From Comamonas fluminis (GTDB lineage Bacteria; Pseudomonadota; Gammaproteobacteria; Burkholderiales; Burkholderiaceae_C), in the NCBI RefSeq assembly GCF_019186805.1, contig NZ_CP066783.1, positions 4,105,501 to 4,169,500 of the forward strand: 64,000 bases of DNA, read 5' to 3'. Of this stretch, positions 45,824-53,553 are shown piece by piece. Within the stretch, counting starts at the first letter, position 1, and each line of letters starts with the position of its first letter. The notes under the pieces were generated by a model that worked only from the letters and a program-made list of their open reading frames with translations, was not told where the DNA came from and made no database searches. Both the position numbers and the translations under genes were made by a program.

Positions 45824-46218
45824 TTAACCAGCCTTAGAAAATCTTCATAATTACGAATATAATCTTTTTCATCATAATGCTCACTAGCGAGTACAAGCAT
45901 TACACAGTCAGGACTAAATTCATGCATTTCATGCCAAACCATGGGCGGCAATGAAATCCCCTTGGTAGACGAATCCAGCCACACCTCTTCACGCTTCTGG
46001 CCATCGTCCAATAACATTCGGCAACGTCCCTTTACACAGACAGCTACTTGCTGCAATTTGTGATGTGCATGAAAGCCGCGAGAGACACCCAATTGGGTAC
46101 CAAACAAGTAATACACGCGCTGTATAGCAAACGGTACGGTTTTTTCGCCCTCCAGCGCGACCAGCGAACCTCGGTCATCGCCTAATGGGGGGAAGTGGAT
46201 CCATTGAACAAGTGACAT
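45820..46218 (-). CDS. fdtA: dTDP-4-keto-6-deoxyglucose 3,4-ketoisomerase (FdtA/QdtA-type)
   Basis: A 132-residue single cupin of the WxcM C-terminal/FdtA family: FPPLGDDRGSLVALE, then RVYYLFGTQLGVSRGFHAHH with the catalytic histidines, KLQQVAVCVKGRCRMLLDDG and LPPMVWHEMHEFSPDCVMLV. It moves the keto group of dTDP-4-keto-6-deoxyglucose from C4 to C3. The substrate comes from RmlA and RmlB encoded at 59-62 kb. First gene of the polysaccharide operon, 30 bases after glyS with no terminator between, so it may be read through from glyQS. FdtA and QdtA differ in product stereochemistry at C4, which I cannot assign. Confidence 0.9.
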   Translation of the reverse strand: MSLVQWIHFPPLGDDRGSLVALEGEKTVPFAIQRVYYLFGTQLGVSRGFHAHHKLQQVAVCVKGRCRMLLDDGQKREEVWLDSSTKGISLPPMVWHEMHEFSPDCVMLVLASEHYDEKDYIRNYEDFLRLVK

Positions 46219-46248
46219 GTAATGCGTCTTGTGAAAATTCGAAGTTTA

Positions 46249-48363
46249 TTACATAGCGAGTTGCGAAAGGTCCGCAACTCGATTTACTGCTGCATGTAAA
46301 TTCGCCAATAAGCTCAGGCGATTGGACTTTAGCGCAGCATCTTCCGCATTAACCATCACCTGCTCAAAGAAAGCATCCACAGGCGCACGCAAAGCAGCCA
46401 GTGCTTGCAAGTTGGCGGTGTAGTCACCTTCTATCAACAACTGCTCGGCCTTGAGTGCCACTTGCTGCAGCGCGGCATGCAAATCTTTTTCGGCTTGCTC
46501 CACCAGCAAGGCTTCATTGACCTGGGATTGAACCGCAGATTCCGCCTTCTTCAGGATATTGCCCACGCGCTTGTTGGCGGCGGCCAGAGAAGGGGCTTCA
46601 GGCAGCTCAGCAAACGCACGCACCGCTTCCAGACGCTTTTGCACGTCGGACAGACGTTGGGGATGCAGAGCCAGCACCGCCTCGATTTCCTGGGCGCTGT
46701 AGCCTTGCTCGCGGAACATATTGGCCAGGCGGTCGTAGATGAATTCGACCAGTTGGGGCGTTGCGTCCTGGATCTTGTCGCCAAAGGCGGGCAAGGTGCT
46801 GACCAAAAGTGTTTCCAGATCCAGCTCTAAGTCTTTTTCGACCAGCATGCGGATCACACCCAGGGCGTGGCGGCGCAGGGCAAACGGATCGCGGTCGCCA
46901 GTGGGCAGGTTGCCGATGCCGAACATGCCGACCAGGGTTTCCAGCTTGTCTGCCAGGGCTACGACCACGCCGACATCGCCGCGGGGCAATTCGTCGCCGG
47001 CAAAGCGGGGCTTGTAGTGGTCTTCGATGGCGTCGGCCACAGCTACGTCCAGCTTGTCGTTCAGGGCGTAGTAGCGGCCCATGGTACCTTGCAGCTCAGG
47101 GAACTCGCCCACCATGTCGGTGACCAGGTCGGTCTTGGCCAGCATGGCAGCCTGGTCGGCCTGACGGCCCAGCTCGGGGTTACCCAGTTGCTGGGCGATG
47201 GTCTTGGCAATGGCGCGCACGCGGGCGATGCGTTCGCCCTGGGTGCCCAGCTTGTTGTGGTAGACCACCTTGTCCAGCAGCTCAACGCGGCTTTGCAGCG
47301 TTTTCTTGCGATCTTGGTCAAAGAAGAACTTGGCATCGGCCAGACGGGGGCGCACCACGCGCTCGTTGCCGCCTGTCACGGCGCTGGCGTCCTGTGGGCT
47401 GATGTTGCTCACCACCAGGAACTGGTTAGTCAGCTTGCCATTGGCGTCCAGCAGCGGGAAGTATTTCTGGTTGGCCTTCATGGTCAGGATCAAGCATTCC
47501 TGGGGAACGTCCAAGAATTCCTTTTCGAATTCGCAGATCAGCACATTGGGACGCTCGACCAGGGCCGTCACCTCGTCCAGCAGCGCTTCGTCTTCGATAG
47601 CGCGCACGCCACCACCGATGCGCTCGGCAGCGGCTTGGAGCTGTGCAGCGATATCAGCACGGCGCTCGGTAAAGCTGGCGATCACGGCGCCTTCTTCACG
47701 CAGTTGCTCGGCATAGCTGTCGGCGTTCTGGATGACCACGGGGTCCACAGCGGCTTCAAAACGGTGGCCGTGAGTTGCGGAGCCAGCAGTCAGGCCCAGC
47801 GCCTTCACACCGATCAACACTTGCGTGCCATGCATTACGACCAGACCGTGGGCCGGGCGCACAAAGTGCACACTGGTCCAGCCGTCTTGCAACTGGTAGC
47901 GCATGACCTTGGGAATGGGCAGCTTGGCCAGCGCTTCGTCCAGCGCTTTTTGCACGCCGTCAGTCAGCAGCACGCCCTTTGCGGTGGATTCGTAGAACAG
48001 GGCTTCGGCCTTACCTTCGCCCTGACGCTTCAAACCTGCCACGGCGGATTCGTCTGCGCCCAGTGCTGCCAGCTTCTTGAGCAATGCTGCAGTGGGCTTG
48101 CCTTCCGCATCCAGGCCCACGGCCACAGGCATCAGCTTTTGCGAGACAGCCTTGTCTTCGGCCTGCGCCAGCACTTCGGTCACGTGCACAGCCAGGCGAC
48201 GGGGCGATGCATAAGCCGTCAGGCGCGATTCGGAGGAGGCCAACAGGCCCTGGGCCTTGAGCTGGTCGAAGATGACGGAGGCAAAAGCGTCACCCAGCTT
48301 TTGCAGCGCCTTGGGCGGCAGCTCTTCGACAAACAGTTCAACCAGTAGATTCGATGCGTTCAT
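46249..48363 (-). CDS. glyS: Glycyl-tRNA synthetase beta subunit
   Basis: A 704-residue beta subunit of the alpha2beta2 bacterial enzyme. Typical segments are LLVELFVEELPPKALQKLGD at the start, HGHRFEAAVDPVVI, ILTMKANQKYFPLLDANGKL, VSNISPQDASAVTGGNERVV, LADAKFFFDQDRK and DPFALRRHALGVIRMLVEKD. The C-terminal anticodon-binding domain ends MVNAEDAALKSNRLSLLANL. It binds tRNA-Gly and is needed by GlyQ for activity. It follows glyQ after a gap with a family 2 element and is followed by the foreign polysaccharide operon. Confidence 0.97.
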   Translation of the reverse strand: MNASNLLVELFVEELPPKALQKLGDAFASVIFDQLKAQGLLASSESRLTAYASPRRLAVHVTEVLAQAEDKAVSQKLMPVAVGLDAEGKPTAALLKKLAALGADESAVAGLKRQGEGKAEALFYESTAKGVLLTDGVQKALDEALAKLPIPKVMRYQLQDGWTSVHFVRPAHGLVVMHGTQVLIGVKALGLTAGSATHGHRFEAAVDPVVIQNADSYAEQLREEGAVIASFTERRADIAAQLQAAAERIGGGVRAIEDEALLDEVTALVERPNVLICEFEKEFLDVPQECLILTMKANQKYFPLLDANGKLTNQFLVVSNISPQDASAVTGGNERVVRPRLADAKFFFDQDRKKTLQSRVELLDKVVYHNKLGTQGERIARVRAIAKTIAQQLGNPELGRQADQAAMLAKTDLVTDMVGEFPELQGTMGRYYALNDKLDVAVADAIEDHYKPRFAGDELPRGDVGVVVALADKLETLVGMFGIGNLPTGDRDPFALRRHALGVIRMLVEKDLELDLETLLVSTLPAFGDKIQDATPQLVEFIYDRLANMFREQGYSAQEIEAVLALHPQRLSDVQKRLEAVRAFAELPEAPSLAAANKRVGNILKKAESAVQSQVNEALLVEQAEKDLHAALQQVALKAEQLLIEGDYTANLQALAALRAPVDAFFEQVMVNAEDAALKSNRLSLLANLHAAVNRVADLSQLAM

Positions 48364-48375
48364 GATGATTTTGAT

Positions 48376-48410
48376 AGCTGCCAGCGCTTGATGGATAAGG
48401 GCTAGCGGCT
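48376..48410. repeat. Short inverted-repeat element, family 2, copy 4 (minimal)
   Basis: AGCTGCCAGCGCTT (48376-48389) faces AAGGGCTAGCGGCT (48397-48410) with a seven-base centre. It lies between glyQ and glyS and is the shortest well-formed member. Confidence 0.82.
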
Positions 48411-48452
48411 GAAATTACTTATATATATGACGGTGTGAGCGTAATGTCTGGA

Positions 48453-49391
48453 TTACGCAGCCTTCTTGGCAGCCTGCTCCGCGGCCTTGGCCAGCTCGGC
48501 CAGCACTTCGTCGGCATGGGCCTTGGGCGCCATGGGGAAGCCCAGGCGCGCACGGCTGTCCAGATAGCTCTTGCCCACGGCGCGGGCCAGGTTGCGAATG
48601 CGGCCGATATAGGCAGCGCGCTCAGTCACCGAGATGGCGCCACGGGCGTCCAGCAGGTTGAAGGTATGTGCGGCCTTGAGCACTTGCTCATAGGCGGGCA
48701 GCGCCAGTTGGGCGTCAATCAGCTTGTTGGCCGTGCCTTCGTGGGCGTTGAAAGCTTCAAACAGGAACTCGGCATTCGAGTGCTCGAAGTTGTAAGTGGA
48801 CTGCTCCACTTCGTTCTGGTGGAACACATCGCCGTAGCTCAGGCCGTCGGTATAGACCAGGTCGTACACCGATTCCTTGCCCTGCAGGTACATGGCCAGA
48901 CGCTCCAGGCCATAGGTGATTTCGCCGGTGGCGGGCTTGCAGTCAATGCCGGCCACTTGCTGGAAGTAGGTGAACTGGGTCACTTCCATACCGTTGAGCC
49001 AGACTTCCCAGCCCAAACCCCAGGCGCCCAGCGTGGGATTTTCCCAGTCGTCTTCGACAAAACGGATGTCGTTCTTCTTCAAATCAAAGCCCAGGGCTTC
49101 GAGCGAGCCCAGGTAGAGCTCCAAAATATTGTCGGGTGCGGGCTTCAGAACCACCTGGAACTGGTAGTAGTGCTGCAGGCGGTTGGGGTTCTCGCCATAG
49201 CGGCCGTCCTTGGGGCGGCGGCTGGGTTGCACATAGGCCGCCTTCCATGGCTCGGGGCCGATGGCGCGCAGGAAAGTAGCGGTGTGCGAGGTACCGGCGC
49301 CGACTTCCATGTCATAGGGCTGGAGCAATGCGCAGCCATGGTCGGCCCAGTAGGACTGCAGTTTCAGAATGATTTGTTGGAAGGTCAGCAT
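48453..49391 (-). CDS. glyQ: Glycyl-tRNA synthetase alpha subunit
   Basis: A 312-residue class II synthetase subunit that activates glycine. Highly typical: [60 protein letters not shown] and [20 protein letters not shown]. Start at ATG 49391, the conserved MLTFQ start; the frame is open to 49439 but the extra residues are unlike the family. It ends in a Lys/Ala-rich tail. The leader just upstream can form two alternative hairpins (49411-49433). Confidence 0.97.
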   Translation of the reverse strand: MLTFQQIILKLQSYWADHGCALLQPYDMEVGAGTSHTATFLRAIGPEPWKAAYVQPSRRPKDGRYGENPNRLQHYYQFQVVLKPAPDNILELYLGSLEALGFDLKKNDIRFVEDDWENPTLGAWGLGWEVWLNGMEVTQFTYFQQVAGIDCKPATGEITYGLERLAMYLQGKESVYDLVYTDGLSYGDVFHQNEVEQSTYNFEHSNAEFLFEAFNAHEGTANKLIDAQLALPAYEQVLKAAHTFNLLDARGAISVTERAAYIGRIRNLARAVGKSYLDSRARLGFPMAPKAHADEVLAELAKAAEQAAKKAA

Positions 49392-49780
49392 GACTAAAAG
49401 TACGTTCGCTCGTCTGATGCCACAGACGGCATCTTTCAATGGATTGGTGTTCTGGGCAGCTCGCGCACAGGCGGCCGCGTAGGCAGTGATTCTAAGTCTG
49501 AGCTTCGAACGACGGGCGTAGTCTGTTAGCGCAGCCCCACATTGAAGATTTTCACGTCGCCGGATTCCATCGAGATTTCAAAATGTGAAATGACAAAAGA
49601 CCTTTACAGCTCATATTCGCCAAGATTTCGGTCACTTATCCATATCCAGCGCCCATGGAGTCTGTGAAAGCTGCTCACTTTTTAACAATTTCCCTGCAAT
49701 GCGCCGTGCTGCGGGAACTGCTGTGCCATGTTTGGCTCCTAGAATGACTCGCTTTCCGTCATCCACCTTTGGAGCACGCC
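49392..49780. promoter_or_regulatory. Divergent region between glyQ and the SPFH gene
   Basis: 389 bases without a gene. In the glyQ leader two stems exclude each other: CGTCTG/CAGACG (49411-49416, 49423-49428) and GATGCC/GGCATC (49416-49421, 49428-49433). Near the SPFH start GGAG at 49771-49774 is its ribosome site. I see no T-box or glycine aptamer. Confidence 0.5.
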
Positions 49781-50911
49781 ATGGATTTCATGAAAATCAT
49801 CACCAAGCAACTGATCGAAATCATCGAATGGACCGATGATTCGCGCGACACGCTGTCGTATCGCTGGCCCGATGAGGACAAAGAAATCAAAAACGGCGCC
49901 CAGCTGATCGTGCGTGAGTCGCAGCAGGTGCAGTTTGTCTCGGAAGGCCAGTTTGCCGACCTGTTCAATCCCGGCCGCTACCAGCTGACCACACAGAACA
50001 TCCCGATTCTGTCCACGCTGCGCGGCTGGAAATACGGCTTCAACTCGCCCTTCAAGTGCGATGTTTACTACATCAACACGCGCTTGTTCACGGGCAACAA
50101 ATGGGGCACCTCCAACCCCATCATGATGCGGGACAAGGACTTTGGCGTGATTCGTCTGCGCGCCTTTGGTACCTATGACTTCCGCATTACCAATGCTGCG
50201 CTATTCCTCAAGGAAGTGGCGGGCACGGACCAGAATTTCCGCATCGACGAGTTTGCCGACACCATGCGCTCGCGCATCGTCAGCATCTTCTCTGAAGCGC
50301 TGGCCAAGGCACAGGTGCCAGCTCTGGACGTTGCCCAGCGCTACAGCGAGCTGGGCGATGCGCTACTGCAACTCATCAACCCCGCTGTCAGCGAAAAATA
50401 CGGCCTGGAAATCACCAGCTTCCTGCTGGAAAACGTTTCCGTGCCACCCGAGGTGGAGCAAGCCATCGACAAGCGCTCCAGCATGGGTGCGATTGGCAAC
50501 CTCAACGACTATGTGAAGTACCAGATGGGCGCGGCCATGGCCAATGGCGGTGAAGGCGCGGCTGCGGCCACCATTCCCGCCACCATGGCCATGGGCTTTG
50601 GCATGGCGCAGGAAATGATGAAGGGCATGCAAAGCGGTGCAGCCGGTGGCGCTCCTGCAGCAGGATCGCCTGCCGCAGGAGCTGCCCCCGCAGACCCCTT
50701 CTCGCCTGCGGCTGCACAAGCAGCTCAAACCTCCGCTGCGCCTGCGGCAGCTGCTATGCAAGTCTTTACGCCCGCCCAGGCCGCACAGGTACTGGGTGTG
50801 GACGAGGCTGATGTGCTGGCCGAGATTCAGGCGGGCAACCTCAAGGCGCGCCAGATTGGCAGCCAGTGGCGGATTGCGCAAGCTTCTTTGGATGAGTTCT
50901 TGAAGGGTTGA
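49781..50911 (+). CDS. SPFH-domain protein with C-terminal excisionase-type helix-turn-helix
   Basis: A 376-residue protein. Residues about 1-240 form an SPFH/virion-core type domain (ESQQVQFVSEGQFADLFNPG, MMRDKDFGVIRLRAFGTYDF, SFLLENVSVPPEVEQAIDKR), like Bacillus YdjI. An Ala/Gly/Pro-rich linker follows (about 255-325). The last 50 residues, MQVFTPAQAAQVLGVDEADV then IQAGNLKARQIGSQWRIAQA, match a MerR/excisionase-like HTH_17 domain. No membrane helix is apparent. ATG 49781 has GGAG nearby; a TTG at 49769 is less likely. Expected to assemble into oligomers at the membrane, with the C-terminal domain as a binding module. Pairs with the zinc-ribbon gene downstream. Confidence 0.85.
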   Translation: MDFMKIITKQLIEIIEWTDDSRDTLSYRWPDEDKEIKNGAQLIVRESQQVQFVSEGQFADLFNPGRYQLTTQNIPILSTLRGWKYGFNSPFKCDVYYINTRLFTGNKWGTSNPIMMRDKDFGVIRLRAFGTYDFRITNAALFLKEVAGTDQNFRIDEFADTMRSRIVSIFSEALAKAQVPALDVAQRYSELGDALLQLINPAVSEKYGLEITSFLLENVSVPPEVEQAIDKRSSMGAIGNLNDYVKYQMGAAMANGGEGAAAATIPATMAMGFGMAQEMMKGMQSGAAGGAPAAGSPAAGAAPADPFSPAAAQAAQTSAAPAAAAMQVFTPAQAAQVLGVDEADVLAEIQAGNLKARQIGSQWRIAQASLDEFLKG

Positions 50912-50918
50912 TACCCCT

Positions 50919-51040
50919 CCCCCTGAGCGGCTTTGCCTAGGCGGCCCCGCCGCTCCCCCCTCTCTCTCCGGGAGGGGGACGACGCCCTCGCTGCGGGGCG
51001 GCCCTTGCTCGGCGTCTCTCTGATGGATTGCGCCAGTACC
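50919..51040 (+). repeat. Dispersed post-stop repeat, family 1, copy E
   Basis: Starts CCCCCTGAG seven bases after the SPFH stop, then CGGCTTTGCCTAGGCGGC, the CCCCCTCTC...GGGAGGGGG hairpin and GCGGGGCGGCCCTTGCTCGG. Closely resembles copy B and lies between two genes of one cassette. Confidence 0.88.
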
Positions 51041-51067
51041 AAAGGCTCAATGCAGTGCCTTTGAGAA

Positions 51068-52234
51068 ATGCATGCCGTGACAGATAAAGCAGCCCCCTCC
51101 TCCAGCTACTCCCCCGCCCCTGAAGCAGCGCCGCCTTCCATGGTTGGCAAACATGTCTGCCCGGAATGCGGCGGCAACCTGGAGTGGAACCCCAAAGCGC
51201 AGTCGCTCAAGTGCCCGTATTGCGGCACCGTGGTGCCGTGGAGTGAGGAAACCCAGCCCGAGCTGGGCCAGCAGGTGGTCGAACAGGATTTGGCGCAGGC
51301 CCTGAAAAATCCGGCTTCCGGCCGCGGCTGGGGCACGGACGAGCGCTACGAGGTGCAGTGCCAGAACTGCCGCGCCATCTCGGTGTTTCTCAGCAAGAAC
51401 GTGGCCCAGCGCTGCGACTTCTGCGGCTCGCCCTCCATCGTTGCGCATGAGGAGCGCAACGACGCCATCACGCCGCAAAGCATTCTGCCGTTCAAGATCA
51501 GCGATGGCCAGATCCGCGACAAAATTCGCGCCTGGTATGGCAGCCGCTGGTTTGCGCCGAATAAGCTCAAAAGCGCCGCATTGACCGACACCTTGCACGG
51601 CGTGTACCTGCCCTACTGGACGTTTGACGCCCATGCGGCCGCCCAGTGGTGGGCCGAGGCAGGCTATTACTACTACACCACCGAAACCTACCGCGACGCC
51701 AATGGCCAGGCCCAGACGCGCCAGGTGCAGCATGTGCGCTGGGAGCCCGCTTCGGGCAGCTTGCAGCATTTCTTTGACGATGAGCTGGTGCCCGGAACCG
51801 TAGGCGTGCAGCCCCAACTGCTGCGCCAGGTGGAGCCCTTCCCCACCACCACCGACCTCAAGCCTTACAGCCCCGAATTTGTGCGCGGCTGGACTGTGGA
51901 GCGTTATCAGGTGGACCTGTCCAAAGCCGCCCAGCTCAATGAGCAGGATATGGACGAGCAACTGCGCAATCTGTGCGCACGTGAAGTGCCCGGCGACACA
52001 CAGCGCAATCTGCAGGTGCAGCGCCAATACTCGGGCCGCACCTTCAAGCACACGCTGGTGCCTGTCTGGCTGGTGGGCTATACCTATGGCAGCAAGACCT
52101 ACCAGATCGTTGCCAATGGCTATACCGGCCAGATTGCAGGCGAGCGGCCCTATAGCTGGGTGAAGATCACCTTCGCTGTGCTGGCCGTGTTGCTGCTCCT
52201 CATGCTGATTGCGCCGTTGTTTGTGCAGCGGTGA
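51068..52234 (+). CDS. Zinc-ribbon protein with C-terminal membrane anchor (YdjG-like)
   Basis: A 388-residue protein. Two zinc ribbons at the N-terminus: CPECGG...CPYCG (about 31-51) and CQNC...CDFCG (about 98-120). A central region (PYWTFDAHAAAQWWAEAGYY, PVWLVGYTYGSKTYQIVANG) resembles the uncharacterised zinc-ribbon membrane proteins such as Bacillus YdjG. A single helix near the C-terminus (ITFAVLAVLLLLMLIAPLFV) anchors it, with the ribbons in the cytoplasm if the tail is short and outside. It follows the SPFH gene after a family 1 repeat; in Bacillus YdjG and YdjI help place PspA at stressed membranes. No pspA homologue is in the window. Confidence 0.82.
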   Translation: MHAVTDKAAPSSSYSPAPEAAPPSMVGKHVCPECGGNLEWNPKAQSLKCPYCGTVVPWSEETQPELGQQVVEQDLAQALKNPASGRGWGTDERYEVQCQNCRAISVFLSKNVAQRCDFCGSPSIVAHEERNDAITPQSILPFKISDGQIRDKIRAWYGSRWFAPNKLKSAALTDTLHGVYLPYWTFDAHAAAQWWAEAGYYYYTTETYRDANGQAQTRQVQHVRWEPASGSLQHFFDDELVPGTVGVQPQLLRQVEPFPTTTDLKPYSPEFVRGWTVERYQVDLSKAAQLNEQDMDEQLRNLCAREVPGDTQRNLQVQRQYSGRTFKHTLVPVWLVGYTYGSKTYQIVANGYTGQIAGERPYSWVKITFAVLAVLLLLMLIAPLFVQR

Positions 52235-52246
52235 TGCTCATACATT

Positions 52247-52327
52247 AATAGCTGCTTGCGCTGGATAATTAACAAATTTGAGTGCATTTCCTTCAAATTC
52301 GATAACTAACAAGCGTCAGCAGCTATT
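52247..52327. repeat. Short inverted-repeat element, family 2, copy 5
   Basis: AATAGCTGCTTGCGCTGG (52247-52264) faces CAAGCGTCAGCAGCTATT (52310-52327) around an AT-rich centre, filling the gap between two convergent genes. Confidence 0.82.
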
Positions 52328-52340
52328 CAATCTGTAGCAA

Positions 52341-53456
52341 TTACCAGTTTTTCCAGACTTCCTCGGCCAAGCCAAAGGCCGTACTTGCGCCCGATCCGCT
52401 GGTCACCGCCACCACACGCGTCGCGTCATCAGGCGCTTTGACAAAGGCAGGAGCTTCCCCACACGAGGGGTAGATGCCCGTCCAGCGCTCTACCACCTGG
52501 GCATTCTCAATATGCAGCGCCTCGTTCATATGGCGCAGCATCAGCTGGTTGACTTCTTCACTGGCAAACGGCTGGGGCGCGCTGCCATAGTGGTGCGAAT
52601 CGCCCACCACCAGCGAGCCATCGGCGCTTTGCACGGCAATCAGGTGGATGCCGTTCGCCAGACTTTCCGCCTCATCCCGCTCCAGCTCGGCGCGCAGCGC
52701 AGCCGCCTGGGGCAGTGCGCTATAGCCTTCGTAGCGGATCAGGCTCAGGTCACCCATGACCGAGCCTTCGAGCTTGAAGCCGGTTTGCGGCTTGACGCGT
52801 AGCATCTGCAACTGGCACAGTTGGACTTGGTGATTCTTCCATTCACCGGCAAACAGGCCACCTGGATCGGCGTTGTTGCAGACCACCACACGCTCGGCGT
52901 GGTAAGTGGCGCGCGAGGTGGTCACGCGCGGCGTGGCCACTTCGGTCACCGTTTCGCTAAAGCGGAAATCCACGCCCAGCGCGTTCTGCAGCCACAGCGC
53001 CAGTTGGGGGATGGCGGTGCGCGATTCCACACGCAGCTCGTGCGGGCTGTACAGCACGCTCTGCAGACCATCGGTGCGCAGCGCGGGGTGGCGCGCGGCG
53101 GCCTGCTCGGGTGTCAGCAGCACGCAGCCTTCGCCCATCTCGGTCTGCATAAAGGCTTCCAGCACCGCAGCAGCGGCGGGGCGGCGGGCCGTCAGCCACA
53201 GGCCGGAATGCACCACGTCGATGCCAGCCTGGGGCGCGACCTCGGCCCACACCTGGCGCGAGCGCATGGCGCGCTGCCAATGCGCCCCAGCGCGCTGGCC
53301 GGTGATGGTGACAAAGCCAAAGTTGCGAATGGATGCGCCCAGGCAAGCGGCATCGCGCTCGATCACCAGCACGGATTGGCCGCGCGAGGCGGCGGTATAG
53401 GCATGGGCCAGGCCGACGATGCCGGCACCGACGACGATCAGGTCGTAGTTTTTCAT
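52341..53456 (-). CDS. FAD-dependent oxidoreductase of the phosphonate-associated group
   Basis: A 371-residue DAO-family flavoprotein. FAD-binding motif MKNYDLIVVGAGIVGLAHAY at the start, followed by ERDAACLGASIRNFGFVTIT. The C-terminal part has RWTGIYPSCGEAPAFVKAPD and VVAVTSGSGASTAFGLAEEV. The ASIRNFG segment is characteristic of the subgroup annotated with aminoethylphosphonate genes. It likely oxidises 2-aminoethylphosphonate or an N-methyl derivative to phosphonoacetaldehyde. Start at ATG 53456; the frame is open to 53609 but would overlap the permease. It is the last gene of the importer operon. Confidence 0.85.
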   Translation of the reverse strand: MKNYDLIVVGAGIVGLAHAYTAASRGQSVLVIERDAACLGASIRNFGFVTITGQRAGAHWQRAMRSRQVWAEVAPQAGIDVVHSGLWLTARRPAAAAVLEAFMQTEMGEGCVLLTPEQAAARHPALRTDGLQSVLYSPHELRVESRTAIPQLALWLQNALGVDFRFSETVTEVATPRVTTSRATYHAERVVVCNNADPGGLFAGEWKNHQVQLCQLQMLRVKPQTGFKLEGSVMGDLSLIRYEGYSALPQAAALRAELERDEAESLANGIHLIAVQSADGSLVVGDSHHYGSAPQPFASEEVNQLMLRHMNEALHIENAQVVERWTGIYPSCGEAPAFVKAPDDATRVVAVTSGSGASTAFGLAEEVWKNW

Positions 53457-53553
53457 GAGAGAAGCGATCCAACAGACAAAGAAAATCCCTGCCGCAGCGC
53501 CGAGGCGGTGCGGAATCAATGGCTCAGGGAATAAATGGGGGGGAGAAAAACGG

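Noticed and set aside
46867..48348. A 493-codon open frame on the + strand over glyS
   Set aside because: Antisense shadow of an essential, clearly conserved gene.
49392..49780. Glycine riboswitch or T-box before glyQ
   Set aside because: No tandem aptamer pattern, no T-box sequence and no terminator/antiterminator pair; only short alternative stems.
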